DNA of 64,000 nucleotides from Tetraselmis striata (GCA_006384855.1 VCJN01001814.1:1-64000), one strand, 5' to 3'. Shown: positions 22,320 to 34,264, counted from the stretch's first letter. Notes: generated by a model from the sequence alone, not told the origin. Numbers and translations: made by a program.

Positions 22320-23285
22320 GAGAGCGACCTACAGGTGCTGTAAATTACAATAAGGGCAGTAAGAGACGATCCAGCGCTAAAAGCAGTACCAAAAGATGAA
22401 AAAAGCAAGCCGCCCAACAGCGGCACGCAACCCGCACGAGGCGGGATGGATGAGAGATGCGCGCACAGTTCAGAGTCCGGGCCACGCGTGCATGTATGTG
22501 CGAGGGTGCATAATATGATCCACGGACGTGCTGTTGTGCAGCTTTATTTGGCAACAGGATTGCAGACGAATCTGCGCCGTCTAATGAGACAGCGGGCACG
22601 CTCTCGAGCCGCCACCGCCAAGCTCAGGACCCCGAGGAAATCTCTTGCGAGTAAGGCCTCCTGGTGGTGAGCCCCGGGTGGTGCACCGAGTGCCCCTCGT
22701 GCGACACCGCCGCGCACAGTGCGGCGCACCCCCTTGCTCACCTCACCCAACATGCATGCCGAATACCATGCCAGTTTACTGTGACATGTCAGGATATCTC
22801 GAAGAGGGCCCTTCTGTCCTGGCTCCGTGTTGTGCCACGCCGCATATGCCGCACTGCCAACCCCCGTTGTATGTCGCCCAACAACCAGCACTCAAAACGA
22901 TCCACTACAGCCGAGGCCCAGGGCACTGCTGCAGTGTACTTGACCCGGTACCGCATAGTTTTGAACTCCAACATCGTGTACTTCAAGCCCCGGGGGATCA
23001 TAGTTCCCGGACAAGACGTTGTTCGCCGGAAGGGAGAGCTTTGCATCCGGCACCAGGTCTTTGAGGTCATCCTTGGGTACGGTGTTGCCGAGAGGCACTG
23101 CATGCTGGAACAAGTCATCCACCTCCCAGTGTGCAGCGATACGCATATGTCGGGAACACAGTGGTCGCGGAAGGCGGCTGCGATAGCGTCGTGTTGTACA
23201 TGCATGCCAGTGAGCATCTCCTGGTCCCGGGAGGTTCATAAGCGCGCCGTTATAGAGGTCGACAGTGACGGGGATGTCCTACTTG
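22320..23285 (-). mobile_element. LINE-B copy 2, degraded 3' fragment
   Basis: This matches the C-terminal nuclease region and 3' tail of LINE-B copy 1, including LEFKTMRYRVKYTA, RFECWLLGDIQRGLA and HNTEPGQ-like DNA. The frame is broken in several places by small insertions and deletions. Divergence from the other two copies is clearly higher, so this is the oldest of the three. The 5' limit is near 23280. Confidence 0.75.
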
Positions 23286-24183
23286 TACGGTAGTAGCTGT
23301 CAGTATCTGTTATTTATGAGCGTTAATTTTGGTTTATGGCCGCCAGCAACTACAACCCGCCGAAGGGCCGATATATGGCATGCACATGGGCTTATTTACC
23401 ACACTCCATCGAGCACACCACAACCCGCCCAACTCCCCCTCTATGTGGGCTTGTTTGTCTACAAGTTCTGAACGATTATCACAACCGGTTACTATACCTG
23501 GCATTCTTCGGCAGACTACCAGACGTTCCTTGTGAAACATAATCATCGTACTCTTATCCCTATACTACAGGTCCACGGAAGGTACGGTTACGGCGTGCTA
23601 TCAACGGTAGCGCGACATGGGCGGGTAATAAATTTGCAATTAGACTGCCCGGGTGGCGGATATTAAACATGATGTACTATGTATGTCCTTATATAATACT
23701 GTTCCGAAGTTTATAGATGTGAAGCGTTATGTATGAGAATGGTTTCCAAGGGCATCATATCGGTGTTAAGCACTACAGCCGTAAGTACGTGTAAGCCAGT
23801 ATGATACATGTACCGTGTAGTATACGGAGCAGGCCTCCCGGCCTGACGACGGCGGCGCTGCGGCTGGCCGCCTGCTTCACGCCACCCTGCGCCTGCTGGC
23901 GCAACTGCGGGAGTCGGAGCCGTCGATGGTGCACGACTGCCTTACATGGTCGTGGTCTGAGCCGGCGGAGGGCGCCACGGCCGTGATGGTTGCGCCTCGC
24001 CCCGATGCGAGACCATCACAAGCGCTGCCACGTCGTACCGCACCCGTTTGATGATGGCATGCGGATCAGTGCACGGTCCCGCGGCTGATAAATCAGCGGA
24101 GACGCGTGGTTTTTTTTGAAAGCTTTTTTTCATTACTGATGCTTTTTTGACCGGCATCGCGCTATACATCTATGGAGTAATAC
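23286..24183. other. Intergenic, with one orphan exon-like segment
   Basis: Mostly AT-richer noncoding sequence. The segment at about 23828-24050 on the plus strand is open and protein-like (LLHATLRLLAQLRESEPSMV, then LTWSWSEPAEGA) up to a TGA. Its family is unknown and it is not joined to any other exon. It may be a captured or decaying host exon. Confidence 0.3.
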
Positions 24184-24452
24184 TGCTACGTACAAGGTAC
24201 ATCCCTTGTCCGCTCGGTAGAGCGGTCGTCTCGTATGCGAGAGACCCGGGTTCGATTCCTGGCTGATGTATTTCGGTAATATCGGCCCGGCGTGTCCCGG
24301 GTTTACCCGGTTGATGCATAGCCCTTCGGGGTTCAAATGAGGCAATGGTCTATGGGCTATGCCAGACCTACGACTGCAGTTGGCGCACGGGGTCAAGTGC
24401 TGAGGCGGCTTCGGCCGATGTCCCGGGGCGAACTTTACTTTTAGTGCTACGT
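24184..24452 (+). mobile_element. tRNA-derived SINE, copy 3
   Basis: The head CCGCTCGGTAGAGCGGTCG with box B GGGTTCGATTCC is followed by the shared body (CGGCCCGGCGTGTCCCGGG) and the tail CCCGGGGCGAACTTTAC. A likely target duplication TGCTACGT flanks it at 24184-24191 and 24445-24452. It lies directly beside LINE-B copy 3. Confidence 0.85.
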
Positions 24453-24509
24453 GTACCGACCACATATGGCGCGCTACCGCTGATATAGCAAGTACTCACC
24501 ATGTAGTCG

Positions 24510-25345
24510 TGGTACTGGAGTGAATTACAAAAAGGGCAGTTCTCCAGAATTAGAAAAACAACACAGCAAGCCGCCTAAAAGCGGCCCGCATCCCGCATAA
24601 GGCGGGATGGATGAGTGATGCGCACGCGGTTCAGAGTCCGGGCCACGCGTGCACGTGTGTGTGTGGGTGATCCTCGGACGTGCTGTGCAACTTCAGCAAC
24701 GGGATGGCAGACGAATCTGCGCCGTCTGATGAGGCAGCGAGCGCGCTCTCGATCGGCCACCAAGCTCAAGACCCCGAGCGAGGAAGTCTCTTGCGAGCAA
24801 GGCCTCCTGGTGAGCCCGCGTGATGCACCGAGTGCCCCGCGATGAGAGGGCACCCCGATCCGCAGCCAAGCATGCGATACTACGCACTGTGCGGTGCACC
24901 CCCTTGCTCACCTCACCCACTGTGCCGAAGACCATGCCCGTGTACTCCGACATATCCATGATGTCTCGAAGAGGACCCCTCTGTCCGGGCTCCGTGTTGT
25001 GCCACGCCGCATCCCGCGCAGCCAACCCCCGTTGTATGTCGCCCAACAGGGAGCGCTCAAACCGATCCACAGCCGTGGCCCGGGGCACCGCAGTGTACTT
25101 GACCCCGTACCGCATAGTCTTGAACTCCAGCAGCGTGGACTTCAAGCTCCGGGGATCATAACTCCCGGTCACGACGTTGAACGCCGGAGGGGAGAGCTCT
25201 GCGTCCGGCACTAGGTCCTTGAGTTCATCCCTGGGTACGGTGTTGCCGAGAGGCACTGCCTGCTGGAACAAGTCATCTACCTCCTGCCGTACCGCGATAC
25301 CTAGATAGGTCGTGGACACAGTGATCGCGGAAGGCATCTGCGATC
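24510..25345 (-). mobile_element. LINE-B copy 3, 5'-truncated
   Basis: Nearly identical to the corresponding part of copy 1 over about 830 bp. It covers LGIAVRQEVDDLFQQAVPLG, DAELSPPAFNV, LLEFKTMRYGVKYTA and HNTEPGQRGPLRDI. The 215-codon frame at 25337-24693 is open across the place where copy 1 has a TAG, and then loses frame near the 3' end by a short insertion. Its 5' end is cut exactly where LINE-A copy 2 begins. Confidence 0.82.
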
Positions 25346-25349
25346 ACTG

Positions 25350-26917
25350 GTACTATAATAGTTACATGAGATAGCTGCAAAACGCGGTCAGGAAACCACC
25401 CGAAAAGGAAATAGGAAACGTCCACTACAGTAGCGACTGATTGCGCGGTGGAAGCAGCACTAGAAGAGGGTGCGGAATGAGCACGGGCAGACGCATCAAA
25501 CTTGGCCGTCTGCACTCCGGCAAAGAGAATGCCGCCCAAGGTATCATGCACGCAAGCATAGACTCGCTGCAACAACCCCCTCCGCGTGCGCGACAGGTGA
25601 TGGCGGAACTCAGCGGGCTGGCTAGCAACAAATAAAGTTCCGAAGAGCATGGACGGACCGACCACGGAGAAAGCATAAAGTCCGGGCGGAAGAAACGCCA
25701 GGGAAGTTGCGCACAACAAGTAATAAACACCGCGAATAAGATGATGTAGACCACCGTCGAAGCGGATTTCCCGAGGCGGCCGCGGTCCTCAACCACAAAA
25801 GGGTAGTACCGGTGAAGACCCTGCACTCAGGCGGAAGACGCCCGGTCCGCCACGAGCTTGTTGTGCTCCGCCTCGGTCGCCGCGATCCCCGGGGTGCACC
25901 TGCGGGGGTCGTTGCCCCAAGTGGGGGTCGTGGAGGACACGCACGCGAAATCGATCATGTAAACTCACACCGGGGCCCCCCACCCCGCCAGCGTCAAATC
26001 TGACGGCCGCGAACGGTCCGCTGGGCGCAGCTCACTTGTCTCAAGGGTCATGTCGCCGACTCCCGAGCGGTCCCGGTCGAGCATCCGCCCGCGCCCGCGC
26101 CCGCTTCAAACGCCACGGAAGCCCATCGATTTTGTAAAGCGGTATGCATGCGGTGCTTGTAGTTTGCGACGGGGCATATGGGCAGACGATCCACGACAAA
26201 AATCGTGGCGTTCCGGATCGAGCCATCCGTAGAGCGAAGCAAGCCATAAGGGGTAAATACCACACATGGGGCCAAGGCATGTGACAAGCACGGAACCCCT
26301 GCGCGGGCAAAGGCCCAGCACCCGCGCAACGGCGTCCGAATAAACAGCATGGGGAATCTTGCGGGCTGACTCGTGATCCGACTGGAATAAAAGCGATAGC
26401 GAGCCCGGCCCGCACGCGATGTAGAAGCGCAGGGTATCAAGTCGCGATGAGGCCGCGGCACCCATACGCTGGAAGCCAGTAGGGAGGGCCACGAAGTCAC
26501 GCAAGCGAATCGCACGGCTGCGGTGGCGTTGGACAAGCATGGTCGTGGGTTGATCATCGGAGGCAGCAGGGTCCTAATTCGCGGGGCGACGGTATCTTGA
26601 GCTGCAGAAGCGCATGTAGTAACGGCATTGGCAGTATTTGTACCACCGATAGGAAGCGATTGCTGACGGGCAGCCGCAACAGAGGCGGCCTCACCTCCTA
26701 TGCGGAGTGGCCGTAAATAAAGGAGATGACGTGGTGACGCGCAGTCCTCCGCTAGTGCTCTTACCCGTACGGGCCGTAGTACCAGCTGATTGTGCTGGCG
26801 GATCCGGTGTAGCGGTGGTCATAGCATTGCCGACCGTAAGTAATGTAATTCAAAGATCTCGTGGGCGTGCCCGTACGCGGCGCGTGCGCGCCGCACATCT
26901 TCCTGCGGTAAGGTAGG
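25350..26917 (-). mobile_element. LINE-A copy 2, 5'-truncated and frame-disrupted
   Basis: On the minus strand it covers the C-terminal half of the LINE-A protein and the 3' end (GCAGCTATCTCATGTAACTA). Recognisable parts are a zinc-finger-like block ending in the ICPVANYKHRMHTAL-type region, the nuclease block and YYPFVVEDRGRLGKSA. Several small indels break the frame. A short alternating G/C/A patch at 25975-25990 corresponds to the long C run in copy 3. The element is followed head-to-tail by copy 3. Confidence 0.78.
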
Positions 26918-26934
26918 TGACACGTAACTGGTAC

Positions 26935-29225
26935 TGCGGTAACTATGATACTTACATGAGCTAGCAGCAGAAGGCGATATCGGAAATCACCAAAATAAAA
27001 GGCAATCAGAAAGGTCCTCTACAGCGACTGCGGGGTGGAAGCAGTAACATGAGAAGACGCAGAGTGGGCACGAGCACACGCATCAGACTTGGCCATCTGC
27101 ACACCGACAGAGAGAATGCCGCCCAGGGTACCATGCACGCAAGCCGAGACCCGCTGCAACAGCCCCCGCCGTGTGCGCGACAGGTGACGGCGGAACTCAG
27201 CAGGTTGGCTGGCGACAAAGTTCCGAAGTGCCTGAACGGATTGACCACGAAGAAAGCAAGAGGTCGGGGCGGAAGGACCGCCAGGGAAGTTGCGCACAGC
27301 CAACAACACCGCGAAGATGTAGACCACTGTCAAAGCGGACTTCCCGAGACGGCCGCGGTCCTCAACCACAAAAGGGTAGTACCAATGAACACCTTGCACT
27401 GGGGCGGAAGACGCCCGGTCCGCTGCCAAGTTAGCATGCTCCGCCTCGGTCGCCGCGATTCCCGGGATGCACCAGCGGGGGTCGTTGCTCCAAGTGGGGG
27501 TCGTGGAGGACACGCACGCGAAGTCGATCATGTAATCGCACGTCCCCCCCCCCCCCCCCCCCCCCCCCACCCCGCCAGCGTCAGGTCCGACGGCCGCGAG
27601 CGGTCCGCTGGGCGCAGCCCACTCGTCTCAAGGGTCAAGTCGCCGGCTCCCGAGCGGTCCCGGTCAAGCACCGCCCCCGCATCAATTGCCACAGATGCCC
27701 ACAGATTCTTCAAAGCGGTATGCATGCGGTGCTTGTAGTTCGCTACGGGGCATATGGGTAGATGATCCACGATGAAATCCGTAGCGCTCCGGTTCGAGCC
27801 ATCCGTAGAGCGAAGCCATAAGGGATCAATACCACACATTGGGCCAGGGCAAGTGACAAGCGCAGAACCTCCGCGCGGGCAAAGGCCCAATACCCGCGCA
27901 GCGGCGGCCGAATAAGCATCATGGGGAATCTTGCGGGCGGACTCGTGATCCGACTGGAAAAGCGATAGGGCACCCGGCCCGCACGCGCTGTACGGGCGCA
28001 AGGTATCAAGTCGCGAGGCGGCTGCACCAGTACGTAGAAAGCTGAGATCGAGGGCCACGAAGTCACGCAAGCGAATCGCACGGCTGAGGTGGCGTTGGAC
28101 AACTATGGTCGTGGGTTGATCATCGGAGGTCGCACCCGAACCCGTACCCGAGGGCGGAGCAGTAGAACCTGGCAGCGATTCTGGGAGGGAAACAGTGGCT
28201 GCTGACGGAGGGTGTGCCACTAATTCGCCCGGCGACGGTATCTTCAGAGCTACAAAAGCGCATGTAGTAACGGTATTGGCAGTACTCGTACCACCGATAG
28301 GAAGCAATTGCTGCGCAGCAGAGGCGGCCTCACCAGTACCAACTCCAAGAGGAGTGGCCGTAAAAGGAGATGTGGTGGCGCGCAATCCTCCGCTAGTGCT
28401 CGTACCCGTACGGGTCGTAGTACCAGCTGCTGGATCCGATGCAGCGGTGGTCGTAGCATTACTGACCGTAAGTAACTCGAAGATCTCGTGGGCGTGCCCA
28501 TACGCCGCGCGTGCGCGCCGCACATCTTCTTGCGGTAACGTGGTTAGGGCCCGTACAGTCTCGTACACGCGGCGCGTCTCACGCGCCCATGGCAAAGCAC
28601 TCGTAGCCACAGACGACACCTCGGCGCGGACCGCCTCGTATAAGGGGTCAAGGGCGGGCCCGTACTCCCGTACCAGCTTTGGCAGGACAACCGATTGCGC
28701 GGAATAAAACGCCGCAGGGGCCTCGGACTGCAGCAAGGCCAGATTCAGACCGCCAAAATCCGCGGGCATACTCATCTGAACGATTGCAGCCTCCATGCGC
28801 GGTGTAGACTGGTCGCAAGCGTCCAGGCCAAGCAGCGAAAAAGCAGCCGAAATGTTGGCGGCGTCCACGGCCTCCAAGAAAGGGTCCAGCTCCGACGGCG
28901 GCATCATGCGGCTGAGGAAGCCAGTCTGCCGCACCGCGCATACGACCAGCAACCGCATGGCCCCATGGTGGCAGCCGTATCCCGACGTGCCAAAGGAGGC
29001 GATGCGCTCCAACAGTGTGGCGTGGGCCTCCCGGCGCCGCCCCAACGCGCCGGTCATCCACTCGGGGTAATGGCTAATAGGAGCACCCAGGTACACGGCG
29101 CCATCCTGGACAGGATCATCGGCCGGGGTCCGCGACAGCGACTGCGGTAACTGGTACTCGTACCCGCTAGGGTGCCCCGGAAACTCAGCGCATAAAGTAC
29201 AGAGTAGCTTTTGACGCAATCTATC
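26935..29225 (-). mobile_element. LINE-A copy 3: RT thumb, zinc finger and restriction-like endonuclease
   Basis: The open frame 29219-27528 (563 codons) begins after the RT catalytic core, with VYLGAPISHYPEWMTGALG and a thumb-like helical region (LSRMMPPSELDPFLEAVDA, PADFGGLNLALL). A Ser/Thr-rich linker follows, then a Cys/His block around LCPRGGSALVTCPGPMCG and DHLPICPVANYKHR. The endonuclease region reads RPSDLTLAGW, then (after the C run) MIDFACVSSTTPTW, AATEAEHANLA and YYPFVVEDRGRLGKS. This arrangement is that of restriction-like-endonuclease LINEs. A 25-base C run at 27544-27568 lies within the nuclease coding region and shifts the frame; the rest of the domain is in the overlapping frame 27570-27019. 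The 5' end is truncated near 29225. Confidence 0.82.
27544..27568 (+). repeat. 25-base C run inside LINE-A coding sequence
   Basis: On the coding strand it is a poly-Gly-encoding G run. The equivalent site in copy 2 (25975-25990) has only short GGGG/CCCC pieces. Confidence 0.95.
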
Positions 29226-30562
29226 AGGACAAGGTCAGTTCTAGACCATCGCGACTCTGTAAATGAACACAAATAACGCCCACTCGTACTCGGATGCCCC
29301 ACAAGCCCATTCCGAATGAATGATTGACCTGGTTCAGGCCCCTCCCCCCGTTCGTTTGGAATGATCCAATATTTCATGTACTAGGACCCACTATGTAGGT
29401 CATGGTTACTTGTGGCATGCCTCCCAACTGCCTATGGTATGCCACTGACATGCAGAGGGGGTGGGATGAGAAAGTTGAGCAATCATGTGTTGAGTGTGCC
29501 CGGGCAACCCAGCAGAGGGCACCTGGCGGTTTCGGGGCTTGATGCGGCTCTGCTTGCAGTGCTGATTTGGGATACTAACTCTATTGAGACGCGTCCCGGA
29601 TAGGCATCAGCGGCCGTGCGGTGCGGTGCGATGGCGGTTCCATCATAATTCCATGTAATGTATTATTGATTTCGCAGCAATTTCAGCGCGCAACGCACAT
29701 AGCCGCTTGCTGCCGCCGAGCTATTTCCCGCCAGCCCTTTTCACATGGCCGACGGCATACCTTCAAATTGTTGGCGTTACTCCCACTCCACACTCTACTT
29801 GCATGTCAGGGCGTCATCACACAGGAAGGTGTCGCACTATGGGAGCCTTCGTCGATGTGAAGCGATCATTTGCATGTGCCTTCACCGATATGCACCCACT
29901 ATCCCGCTATGCCCGCGGTACCTCAAAGCCCGCGCTAATACAACAAGGCACACAACTAATATCACGGCTTTGCAGCCGCACTCCCACTCACTTGTTAGCA
30001 TTGCTGTCGGGTCCCGCAGCATAGCAAGAAACTAACAATGTATAAACATCGTTGCGAGCTTTCCGGCAGTAGCATGATGTGGTGTACCATATGCACTACA
30101 AGCCGTAGCGACAACCGCCCGTAATAGCGACTATTGATTCCTGTCCGAGGACGATGTTGATTCTCACGGACACGGCAGTTAGTGACACCGTCAAAGGTAA
30201 ACGATGGCTATGGCACTGAGCAATGGCTACGAGCTGCGGCATTGATGATAGTCAGCGGCGGATTAACAACGGCATTGGACAAGCGGCGCTGATGCCTACA
30301 TATCATGGATCAGTGTTCAATATTGGAAATATATACAATGGGAGAGATCCCCAACATATACCACAAGGCGTCCAGCTCAGGCGCCTATGCGCTGCATGTG
30401 CATCCCAACAGAGGAGGCTTCTTCCTCACATCCGCCTGTTGGTCAAGGGGCAAACCGGCCCCTGTCGTAGGGATGCCCGGAGACCAAGGAGGGAAGGGAG
30501 GGGCAGGAGGGGAGGGGTCAGTGGTCATCCCACGTGCGGCGAGTGGCGTGGTGATGGGTGGA
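29226..30562. other. Intergenic stretch without a supported gene
   Basis: Mixed-composition DNA with short open frames only. No repeat of the families described here was recognised. Confidence 0.4.
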
Positions 30563-30581
30563 TCAGCAGTGCCGCGGCTGC

Positions 30582-30754
30582 ACACGTACCGTCGCCGAAG
30601 ACTGCTCCCCATTCTGCGCACCGCCGGTAGAGCGGAGGATCGGCGAGAGCTCGCCATGTGTAGTGCTGTAGTAGCCCTCCTCCTGCGAGTAGGGGCACAT
30701 GGGGCCGAAAATGGGATACGTGCTATCCCCCATTTCAACAGGAATACTCGACAT
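30582..30754 (-). CDS. Possible first exon of an unidentified gene
   Basis: An ATG at 30754 opens a frame reading MSSIPVEMGDSTYPIFGPM, then PYSQEEGYYSTTHGELSPIL. It reaches a strong GTACGT donor near 30581 after 57 codons. The composition looks coding, but no downstream exon could be linked and no family is recognised. It lies 90 bases beyond the stop of the hydrolase gene on the same strand, so a missing 3' part of that gene was considered; the phases do not fit. Confidence 0.25.
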
Positions 30755-30846
30755 ACCACCTAATCACGACTCCAGCAGGCAGCGGAAGCATTGCCATCCC
30801 TTTGAGCCCCCAAAAACGCTGACACACCCGCGTGCAAGCAAAGGCG

Positions 30847-33769
30847 TTATTCAATCGCAATCTCGGGCAGCCCCACCTTGATGATCTGGGCGATGTCCAC
30901 GCCCTGCTCCTGCATGAGCAGGTGGGAGTGGCCAGGCAGCACCCGCCGGCTGCACGCTGCAAGCAGCTTCTCGAGGCGCATTGACTCCTCCTCGCTGGGC
31001 ACTAGCAGGTCCGCACTGCCCGCGATCACCAGCACCGGTTGGGTGACCTGGTGGGTGCGCGCGGGGGGGGAGGGGAGGGTGTGCAGCCACAGCAACCATT
31101 GAAGAGCAGCAAATTCGGCATCTGTATGGGGCTACAGGCAGCAATGTGTGTATTTGAATATAATATGGTATACATGGACAATGATCTATATGAACGCATG
31201 CAGGGAAATCAAATCATTGTGTGCGCGGCTGTCCTTCACCGCGTCGGTAGATGGTGTGGGCAGCCACCCTCACCTTTGACAGCTTGGCCTCGGTGTAGGA
31301 GGCGCCCTGGCCCAGGATGTCGATCTTCCACTCGAGCGTGTCGGCAGGCAGCAGGTCCGACAGCATGCCCAGCAGCGGGAGCATGTTCACCAGCCCCTGC
31401 GCCGCAGAAATACACCCCGCCACATCAGTGGGGCCACCGTATCCGCAATGCTGGGCGGAAGTACTCAGTGATTGCATTCTAATGACACCGAATGTGCACA
31501 TCCTCAGCGGGTTCCATACGTGCAAACAACATTAATGTCACGCATCCACATCCACATCTACATCTACATACACACCCACATCCTTACCCTCACCCTCATC
31601 CACATCCACATCCTCATCCGCATCCGCATCCTCATCCTCATCCACACCCTCATCAACACCCAAGTCTACATCCACATCTGCATCCACATCCACATCCGCA
31701 CCCACAAGCCCATCCTCATCCACATCCTCATCCGCACACACAATCACATAACCATCCTCATCAACACCCACAACTAACATCCGCATCAACGTCCGCATCT
31801 ACGTCCTCATTCATAGCCACATCATGGCATCAAGCATTGCACCATTCACGGGGACAATTACGGGGGATACAGGCCAGGCTCCGATGACAGCCACCCGCAG
31901 CAGCTGCCTATGATGGCCTGATTTGGGGTTTTAAGGTTTTGAAACCATTAAACCCTCATATCGCCGCACCTGCGCGAGGAACTCGGCCTGTTCAGGGGGC
32001 GCCGCCGAGAGCGGCGTGTAGAAGGACGCCATCTTGAACGGATCCCCCAGCAGCGGGACCAGCGCAAAGGGCGCCGCACTGTTTGCCACAAGCATGGAAC
32101 AAAGGTGCGCTGAGATGTTGAGGTATGGACAGCGAGCAGGGGCGGGGAGAACCGATGGTGACTGAATCATGGTGAGGGCGATGATGGGGGCTCGCACTTG
32201 TACAGCTCAGAGGGGAGCTGGCTGAGCACCGGGCCGAAGGAGGGCCAGATGGAGCGCGGGAAGCTTGTCGCGGGGTTCACCAGCACCACGCGGTCGACCC
32301 TCTCCCTGTCAGAGCACCCGTCCACGTCAGCCCTCCCCGAGCCTGACAATCAATCAAAAACGATCACCCGAGAAGACAGGGCGCGCTCACCCCAGCTCCG
32401 CCGCCACCGCCAGTGAGAGGATGCCGCCAAAGGACTCGCCCAGGATGTACACCGGCCTGGTGCTGTCCTCCGTCTCCCGCTGCAGGTAGTCCTGCACATG
32501 GGCCCAGGCAGGCAGGCAGGCGGGCAGGCGGGCGGGCGTGAGCCATGCCTCCCGGCGGCCGTAACACATGGTCCTGACGCCTGCTGATGCGCGTACCTCC
32601 ACGTACGCCACGAGCTGCGGGAAGGGTGTCCGGTCGGTGAGCGGAATCACCAGCTTCCGTAGGTCAAAGCACTTCTGCAGGAGCGGGTACTGGCGAGCTT
32701 CGCGCAGCGTGAGGAGCAGCCGTGTCAGATGATGCGGACAGGCGAGGGAGAGGGGGGTGTCAAAATGGTGCCCGGCACTCCCGCAGCTCGGCGGTTGCCG
32801 ACGGCTCGAGAGAGCGATGGGCATTTATCAAACCTGTGGCGGAGCGGTGGAGGGATGTGTGGGCGGCATGGCCTGACCTGCGCAGATACCACTGCCATCC
32901 AGGCCTGGGAGGTAGAGCATGAGGGGCAAGTGTGCGCGCTCCTGCGCGCCCGGCAGGGTAGCCCCCCCCCTTCAGCCTCGCCGCGGCGGATGCGATGCCA
33001 TGCCCTGCCCTCTCTGCCCATTCTGGCACTCGCGCACTGGCCACCTGCTCCGGATCCTCACCATGACCCTCGCTGACCCCTCATATCCGATGCAATTTGC
33101 TGTTTCAGGCGATTATCGTGCCCACCTGTTCTTGCCGCGGGTCGGAGAGGATTGGGCTTGCGAAGCGCGGCGGCCCATCTGGCACAAAGCAGCACGCAAA
33201 AAACACTTCCTCAAAGAGCATCGGAATGAATACGATGCCAAGCAGGGTCGAGGCGTAATACCGACTTCTGAAATTGCTGACCATGAGACCACCTGGGAGT
33301 GCTGCTTTAGCATATATTACTTGTACCTGGGAGTTTGCGGGTCCATTTGTAGGTATTTAGCCCGCGGCGCACCGGGGGGATCCCTCTGCGTGCACAGTGC
33401 TGCGACTGAAGACATAGCGACGGGCGCTGCAATGGCCACAGCGCGGAGCGCTTCGAACGCCTCACCTGAATGCTCCGTGATGTACTCGCGGAGCTTGCTC
33501 GGGTCGGAGCGGCCCTCTCCGTCGGTGGAGAACATGAGGTCGTTGGCGGCCAGCCGCCGGCCGGGCGACGGGATCAGCTTCCACAACTCGTCGAGCTCGC
33601 CGGCGGCCGACCGCGAAGCCCAGAGCGGGCCCGCGGTTCGCGGTGCTGGGCGCCCGGGAGCATGGCTGCTTCTCCGCGAGGCGACGTGCTGGCGATCCGA
33701 TGGCCTGGAAAATATGCTCCTGTGCGCGAGTGTTGACGCGCCACGGCAGTGGGTCGTTGCGGAGCGCAT
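30847..33769 (-). CDS. Alpha/beta-hydrolase of the phytyl ester synthase (PES) type, lacking the acyltransferase half
   Basis: Plant PES proteins act in plastids on chlorophyll-derived phytol and fatty acids. Exons recognised: 32941-32878 (LPLMLYLPGLDGSGICA, oxyanion region), 32697-32597 (CFDLRKLVIPLTDRTPFPQL), 32491-32391 (PVYILGESFGGILSLAVAA with the GESFGG nucleophile elbow), 32305-32198 (RVDRVVLVNPATSFPRSIW), 32078-31970 (LVPLLGDPFKMA), 31396-31274 (MLSDLLPADTLEWKIDIL) and 31047-30847 (VLVIAGSADLLVPSEEE, then PGHSHLLMQE with the catalytic His). Phases agree throughout these seven. A likely first exon, 33769-33466, begins with a Ser/Arg/Ala-rich transit-peptide-like stretch and ends LREYITEHSG at a GTGAGG donor. 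Its link to the next exon is not phase-resolved. The frame stops shortly after DIAQIIK, where plant homologues continue into an acyltransferase domain. Confidence 0.8.
31538..31830 (+). repeat. Degenerate CAYMYC hexamer array
   Basis: About 290 bp of imperfect CATCCA/CATCCG/CATCCT units lie in the intron between the 31396-31274 and 32078-31970 exons of the hydrolase gene. The long His/Pro open frame across it is a by-product of the repeat. Confidence 0.9.
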
Positions 33770-34264
33770 ACTGTAGCGCGATCCGGGGCGATCCTGCTGC
33801 GCAGTATTTGCGTCGGCGCGCCACTCCACGGGTGCCCTATTTGCCAACCTACCGCGAGCGGACGTTCGCCAGCGAGAGACTAGCCAGCACACCCCCTGCC
33901 CGCTGATACAAGGTGATGATTCGAGCCTGTCGCAAAGGGCGAGGTCGCGAACACGTTGCCCTCCAGGTCGCACAGGGTAGCGATATTGGCTCATAAAGTC
34001 TGCTGCTGGCCACTACCCGTACTGGGGCGAATTACAAAATGGCCAGCACGTATAACAAGTAATATCCACGTACCGCGCGAAGAGCAGTACCAAGGCAGTA
34101 CTGTACCGCCAGTACCGGTGTCAATCTTTTTGGTTACAGGCGGGAGAGCGTCCAGTAACGGTGTGGATAACAAACAAGCCAGTTCCAAATCCACCGGTAA
34201 AAGCGAGGGGATCGATCTATCGTAGGCGGGCGAATGCTCGCGCAAACCAATTAATATTAGCGAC
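33770..34264. other. Intergenic, hydrolase 5' flank
   Basis: No gene is seen. It presumably includes the hydrolase promoter and runs up to the outer end of the split-repeat element. A short stretch near 34020-34045 resembles the LINE-B tail, too short to call. Confidence 0.35.

Noticed and set aside
24203-24270. Free-standing tRNA gene
   Set aside because: The tRNA-like sequence is joined to a conserved body repeated elsewhere and flanked by target duplications, and the anticodon stem is imperfect; it is a SINE head.
31538-31830. Possible CRISPR or telomere-like array
   Set aside because: Units are contiguous degenerate hexamers with no spacers, and they are not an algal telomere repeat.
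31492-31887. His/Pro-rich open frame
   Set aside because: A direct product of the CATCCN hexamer array inside an intron.
32919-33776. 285-codon plus-strand open frame
   Set aside because: It overlaps the hydrolase exon at 32878-32941 and the transit-peptide exon at 33466-33769 on the opposite strand, both of which have splice and family support.
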